DNA of 64,000 nucleotides from Podarcis raffonei (Eukaryota; Chordata; Lepidosauria; Squamata; Lacertidae): NCBI RefSeq assembly GCF_027172205.1, contig NC_070604.1, positions 3,673,501 to 3,737,500 of the forward strand, read 5' to 3'. Shown piece by piece: positions 60,378 to 64,000 of this stretch (position 1 is its first letter; each line of letters starts with the position of its first letter). The notes under the pieces were generated by a model. It saw only the letters and a program-made list of their open reading frames with translations, ran no database searches and was not told where the DNA came from. The position numbers and the translations under genes were made by a program.

Positions 60378-61240
60378 TGGCATGGCTCCCCAAATCAACA
60401 CAGACTGTGGAAACTTCACATTGGACTTCAAGCATCTGGCATTGTTGCCTCCCCATTCTTCCACCAGCCTCTGGGTCCTTGGTTTCCAAATGAGATGCAA
60501 AAGCTGCTCTCATCAGAAAAGAGATTTGGGGAGCCATGTCATCAGCTGGTGTTGGTCCACTGTGCTTCATTAAGTCCAGGGTCAATGTAGCCATCTACCA
60601 GGAGATTTTGGAGCACTTCGTGCTTCCTACAGCAGACGAGCTTTATGGGGATGCTGATTTCATTTTCCAGTAGGACTTTGTCACCTGCCCACACTGCCAA
60701 AAGTACCAAAACCTGATTCAATGGACATGGGATTACTGTGCTTGATTGGCCAGCAAACCCGCCTGACCTGAACCCCATAGAGAATCTATGGGGCATTGCC
60801 AAGAGAAAGATGAGAGACATGAGACTGAGCAATGCAGGAGAGCTGAAGGCTGCTATTGAAGCTTCCTGGTCTTCCATAACACCTCAGCAGTGCCAAAGAC
60901 TGATAGCATCCATGCCACGCCGCATTGAGGCAGTAATTGATGCAAAAGGGGCCCAAACCAAGTACTGAGTACATATGCATGCTTCTACTTCTCAGAGGTG
61001 CAATATTGCTCTATTTGCAGCCCTTGTTTTGCTGATTTCATTTAATATTCTAATTTTCTGAGATTGTTAATTTGGGGTTTTCATCAGCTGTACACCATAA
61101 ACATCACAATTATAACAAATAAAGGCTTGACATATCTCGCTTTGCATGTCATGAGTCTATCTCATATATTAGTTTCACCTTTTAAGTTGAATTACTGAAA
61201 TAAATGAACTTTCCCACAATATTCTAATTTTTTGAGTTTC
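60378..61240 (+). mobile_element. Tc1-type DNA transposon, decayed, 5' part missing
   Basis: Encodes KSRVNVAIYQEILEHFV-like sequence, then LDWPANPPDLNPIENLWGIA (DDE region), SSITPQQCQRLIASMPRR and KGAQTKY. Several stops break the upstream part; only 60738-60968 is open. The 3' end reads GAATTACTGAAATAAATG and TTTTTTGAGTTTCAC. Typical vertebrate Tc1-like element. Confidence 0.88.
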
Positions 61241-61249
61241 ACTATGAAA

Positions 61250-61640
61250 CCAGTGCTGGGAGAGGCACCACTTGCCAATGCAACAATTACGTGGTCTCCA
61301 TGGAGATCACTTCTGATTTGCCCCAGATCAAGAAGGGCATAGTTGCGCTTTGGCGGCGCATCAACTAAATGATTGGGGACACATGCCTGCGCTGTCTAAT
61401 GAAAAAGTGCGGCTGCAGCCAACACCCAAAGAAACAAAGAAGGCTTAAGTCCTGGGCTACAACCATCGCCCCTTCAAAAATAAAAACAAAACAAAACCTT
61501 AAGGCTTGAGGAACTTGTTTTACTGCACATTCATTCCGATTTGTTTCCAGGGAGGTTAGACGGCAGTTGCATCTACACCATACATTGATGTATGCATGTA
61601 TGCATTTCATACAAGTTTATATGCTGTTTGATTCTTAAAA
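61250..61640. other. Spacer with no recognised feature
   Basis: No gene or clear repeat recognised. Confidence 0.4.
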
Positions 61641-61965
61641 AAACACAAAATCCCTCAAAGGGGTTTATACAAAGAATACAACAATAAAATCATTAGTAAA
61701 AACAATGAAAACATTCAGTAAATTAAAACCAGCAGGAAACAGAAACACGTCAGTATTTCAGACAGAGGAGGAGGCTTGTCTAAACAAAAATGCTTTAAGT
61801 GGGTGCCAAAAAGAGTACAGTGAAGCTGCCTGCAAGATATCAATTGGCAGGGAGTTCCAAAGTGTAGGGGCCACCACATTAAAAGATCAGTTTCTTACAG
61901 ATGCAGAACGGGTATTATGTGCCCCCTCCACAGATCAAAGCAGTCTGAGAGGGCATGTATGGGGT
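61640..61965 (-). mobile_element. L2-type LINE 3' fragment
   Basis: Minus-strand reading shows a VVAPTLWNSLPIDILQAASL-like stretch, the L2 C-terminus. A relative in the opposite orientation lies at 62625-62725. Confidence 0.65.
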
Positions 61966-62624
61966 AAGACAATCTCACAGACAAATCTGTAGTTTGTTTA
62001 GGATCCTGGGAATTGTAGCGCTGTGAGGAGTAAACTACAGCTCTCTAGGTTCTTTGGAGGAGGCCATGTGCTTTAAATGTATGCTGTGCATGTGAGCGAT
62101 GTTGCATCAAGCCAGCATTATCCCACACGTTCCAGTGCACTTTCTCCTCTCTTACACTTTGGGGGGGAGTGGGTTTGTTGTGCAAGGCCTCCCAACTGCA
62201 CAACCACCATTTGCTGGGATGTGGCTTAATTTGCTTTCTCTGACTCATTGTAGGATGTTGAACTAGATGACCCTCTAGCCCCCTTCTAGCTCTATGGTTC
62301 TTTGATTCTGTGACTTCATAATCCTACAATGCAGTTGCCATGGTCGGAACTGGGGAAAGCCAGAAGCGAAGTTGAATGAAAGGCCAAGGCAAAGGAGTTT
62401 GGCGAGAGATCTGGCCGTGGTGGCTTTTGCTTCCCTCCTGAGTCACCCAGAGAGCAAACAGGTTGCTGTGAGTATGGCTGTTAGAACAGGGGGAAGGAAG
62501 GGCCCAATTCTCAATCCTCAATCCAAAATGGATCAACACAAGAGAGAAAGCAAATTGAGAGCAAAGCAAAGAGTACCTCCAGACCATCGCTAGTCTTGGG
62601 TGGGATTCAGCCACATAATACCCA

Positions 62625-62725
62625 TTCTGCATCTGTAAGAAACTGATTGTTTAATGTGGTGGCCCCTACACTTTGGAATTCCTTGCCGATTGATATCTTG
62701 CAGGCAGCTTCACTGTACTCTTTTT
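62625..62725 (+). mobile_element. L2-type LINE fragment
   Basis: Plus-strand FNVVAPTLWNSLPIDILQAA matches the reverse of 61640-61965. Cut off by the SINE that follows. Confidence 0.7.
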
Positions 62726-63014
62726 GAAGAAGAAGAAGAAGAAGAAGAAGAAGAAGAAGAAGAGGAGGAGGAGGAGGAGTTTGGATTTGATATCCCGCTT
62801 TATCACAACCCGAAGGAGTCTCAAAGTGGCTCACATTCTCCTTTCCCTTCTTCCCCACAACAAACACTCTGTGAGGTTAGTGGGGCTGAGAGACTTCAAA
62901 GAAGTGTGACTGGCCCAAGGTCACCCAGCAGCTATATGTGGAGGAGCGGAGACGCGAACCCGGTTCCCCAGATTACGAGACTACCGCTCTTAACCACTAC
63001 ACCACACTGGCTCT
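62726..63014 (-). mobile_element. CORE/MIR-type SINE with (GAA)n tail
   Basis: (GAA)n/(GGA)n at 62726-62779, tail GATTTGATATCCCGC, reversed core GTGACTGGCCCAAGGTCACC, tRNA-like head ending near 63014 (GAGCCAGTGTGGTGTAGTGG on the minus strand). The best-preserved copy of this family here. Confidence 0.85.
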
Positions 63015-63056
63015 TTAGAGAGAAAACATTTTAAGTAAGCACCTTTTTTGGCACCT

Positions 63057-63810
63057 ACCGTATTTTATGCTCCATAAGACACACTTTTTTCCTCCTAAAA
63101 AGTAAGGGGAAATGTCTATGCGGCTTATGGAGCAAATGCCTATGGATGGCGGGGGGATCCTGCTGCAGTCGCGAGCAGAGGATCCATGGTTCCCCTTCCT
63201 TCCCTCCTCCATGGCTCACTTTGAAGCAGCAAAGCAACCTGTCTGGTTGGCTGCTTTAAAGGAACCGTGCTCTCTTTCCCTCCCTCCTCCCTGCTCAGTT
63301 CGCTGAAAAGCTCCTTCTCCACACACCCCATGTGTGCTCTTTGTCCCTTCAGTACTTAAACCCTTCTCCTGCGCAGCCTCCTTCCCCACACACTCCACAC
63401 GTGCTCCTTGTCCCTCCAGTGTTTTTCCTTCCCTCCCCACTTAAAACGTGGTTAGAAAGCACAAGTCCACATGGATCCTCAGGATTTTTGCATTGGGTCA
63501 CCCCAAATTCACCATCAGATCACATAGCATGTCCATGGCTACAGCCTGCACCAAAAAAATCACGCACCCACTGTCGCCTGGGGCCACAGTGGTGCAAAAA
63601 CATGGTTACAAAGCACGGATCCACATGGATTCTCAGGATTTTTGCATTGGGCTACCCCAAACTCACTGTCAAATCACATGTCTGTGGCCACAGCATGAAC
63701 CACAAAAATTATACATCCACTGTTTCGTTCAGAATTTTTTTTTCTTTTCCTCCTCTAAAAACAAGGTGTGTCTTATGGTTCTGAAGGATGAAATGAAGGA
63801 TGGTACAAAA
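63057..63810. mobile_element. DNA-transposon-like element with CCATAAGACACAC ends
   Basis: Left end CCGTATTTTATGCTCCATAAG with ACACACTTTTTTCCTCC; right end AACAAGGTGTGTCTTATGG in inverted form. Interior has two tandem-like blocks (63450-63530 and 63600-63680, CATGGAT-CTCAGGATTTTTGC). No transposase seen; superfamily uncertain. Confidence 0.55.
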
Positions 63811-64000
63811 TATGCCCCCTGTGGGGAAAGCTGATAGTTTTCTAGGACTTCTGAATTTCTGTAATACACTATGGAAATAAGAGAGAGCTGGAGACGCCTG
63901 TCCTTGTTGTCCGTTGCTCTCCCGCCATAGTTACATTCGCCTAGGGATTGAAACAACGCATTAGGATGAAAATGGTAAGGTGTTTATGGAGCATGCAGAG

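Noticed and set aside
62654-63034. 126-codon frame with a poly-Glu run
   Set aside because: Translation of the (GAA)n tail and body of a SINE in antisense.

Overview
The window is vertebrate DNA from a squamate reptile, most likely a lizard. This rests on the repeat content: a Bov-B LINE tail, tRNA-derived SINEs whose tails resemble Bov-B (the Sauria SINE type), young CR1 and L1 LINEs, L2-like LINEs, CORE/MIR-type SINEs, and many hAT and TA-flanked DNA-transposon derivatives. The species cannot be fixed from sequence alone.

The host genes form one tandem array of cysteine-rich secretory protein (CRISP/CAP superfamily) genes, all on the minus strand. Copy A (CDS 3208-11696, promoter near 12.8 kb) and copy B (CDS 20415-28617, promoter near 32.4 kb) are complete. 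Each has a non-coding first exon, seven coding exons, a signal peptide, a PR-1/CAP domain, a hinge and a C-terminal ICR domain, with all 16 family cysteines; they encode about 237 and 236 residues. Copy C (47.2-57.3 kb) has the same layout and an almost identical promoter, but its last exon is broken, so it is treated as a fossil. A fourth copy, D, is represented only by a decayed last exon and its flank near 59.4 kb. CRISPs are secreted; in squamates the family includes oral-gland and venom ion-channel blockers such as helothermine, but nothing here shows in which tissue these copies are expressed.

The array has three notable properties. Intron 4 of A, B and C is read most simply as a GC-AG intron, because the nearby GT donor would break the frame. 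The copies are mosaic: A and C share a nearly identical block around exon 5, and B and C share one in intron 7, while other parts are much more diverged. Around exon 5 the A/C differences are concentrated in the exon rather than in the flanking introns.

Layout: 0-3 kb, array 3' flank with CR1, Bov-B and an LTR fossil; 3.2-12.8 kb, gene A; 12.8-20.4 kb, spacer with MITEs, a nested hAT/SINE and LTR-like fossils; 20.4-32.4 kb, gene B, carrying an L1 tail, a complete 1.9-kb half-L1-like element and several hAT MITEs in introns; 32.4-47.2 kb, a TE-rich spacer with a nearly intact L1 ORF2, a nested L2/MITE and a CR1 with an open reading frame of more than 850 codons; 47.2-57.3 kb, gene C; 57.3-64 kb, a short duplicated spacer, the copy D remnant, a decayed Tc1 transposon and other repeats. 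No tRNA, rRNA or CRISPR locus was seen.
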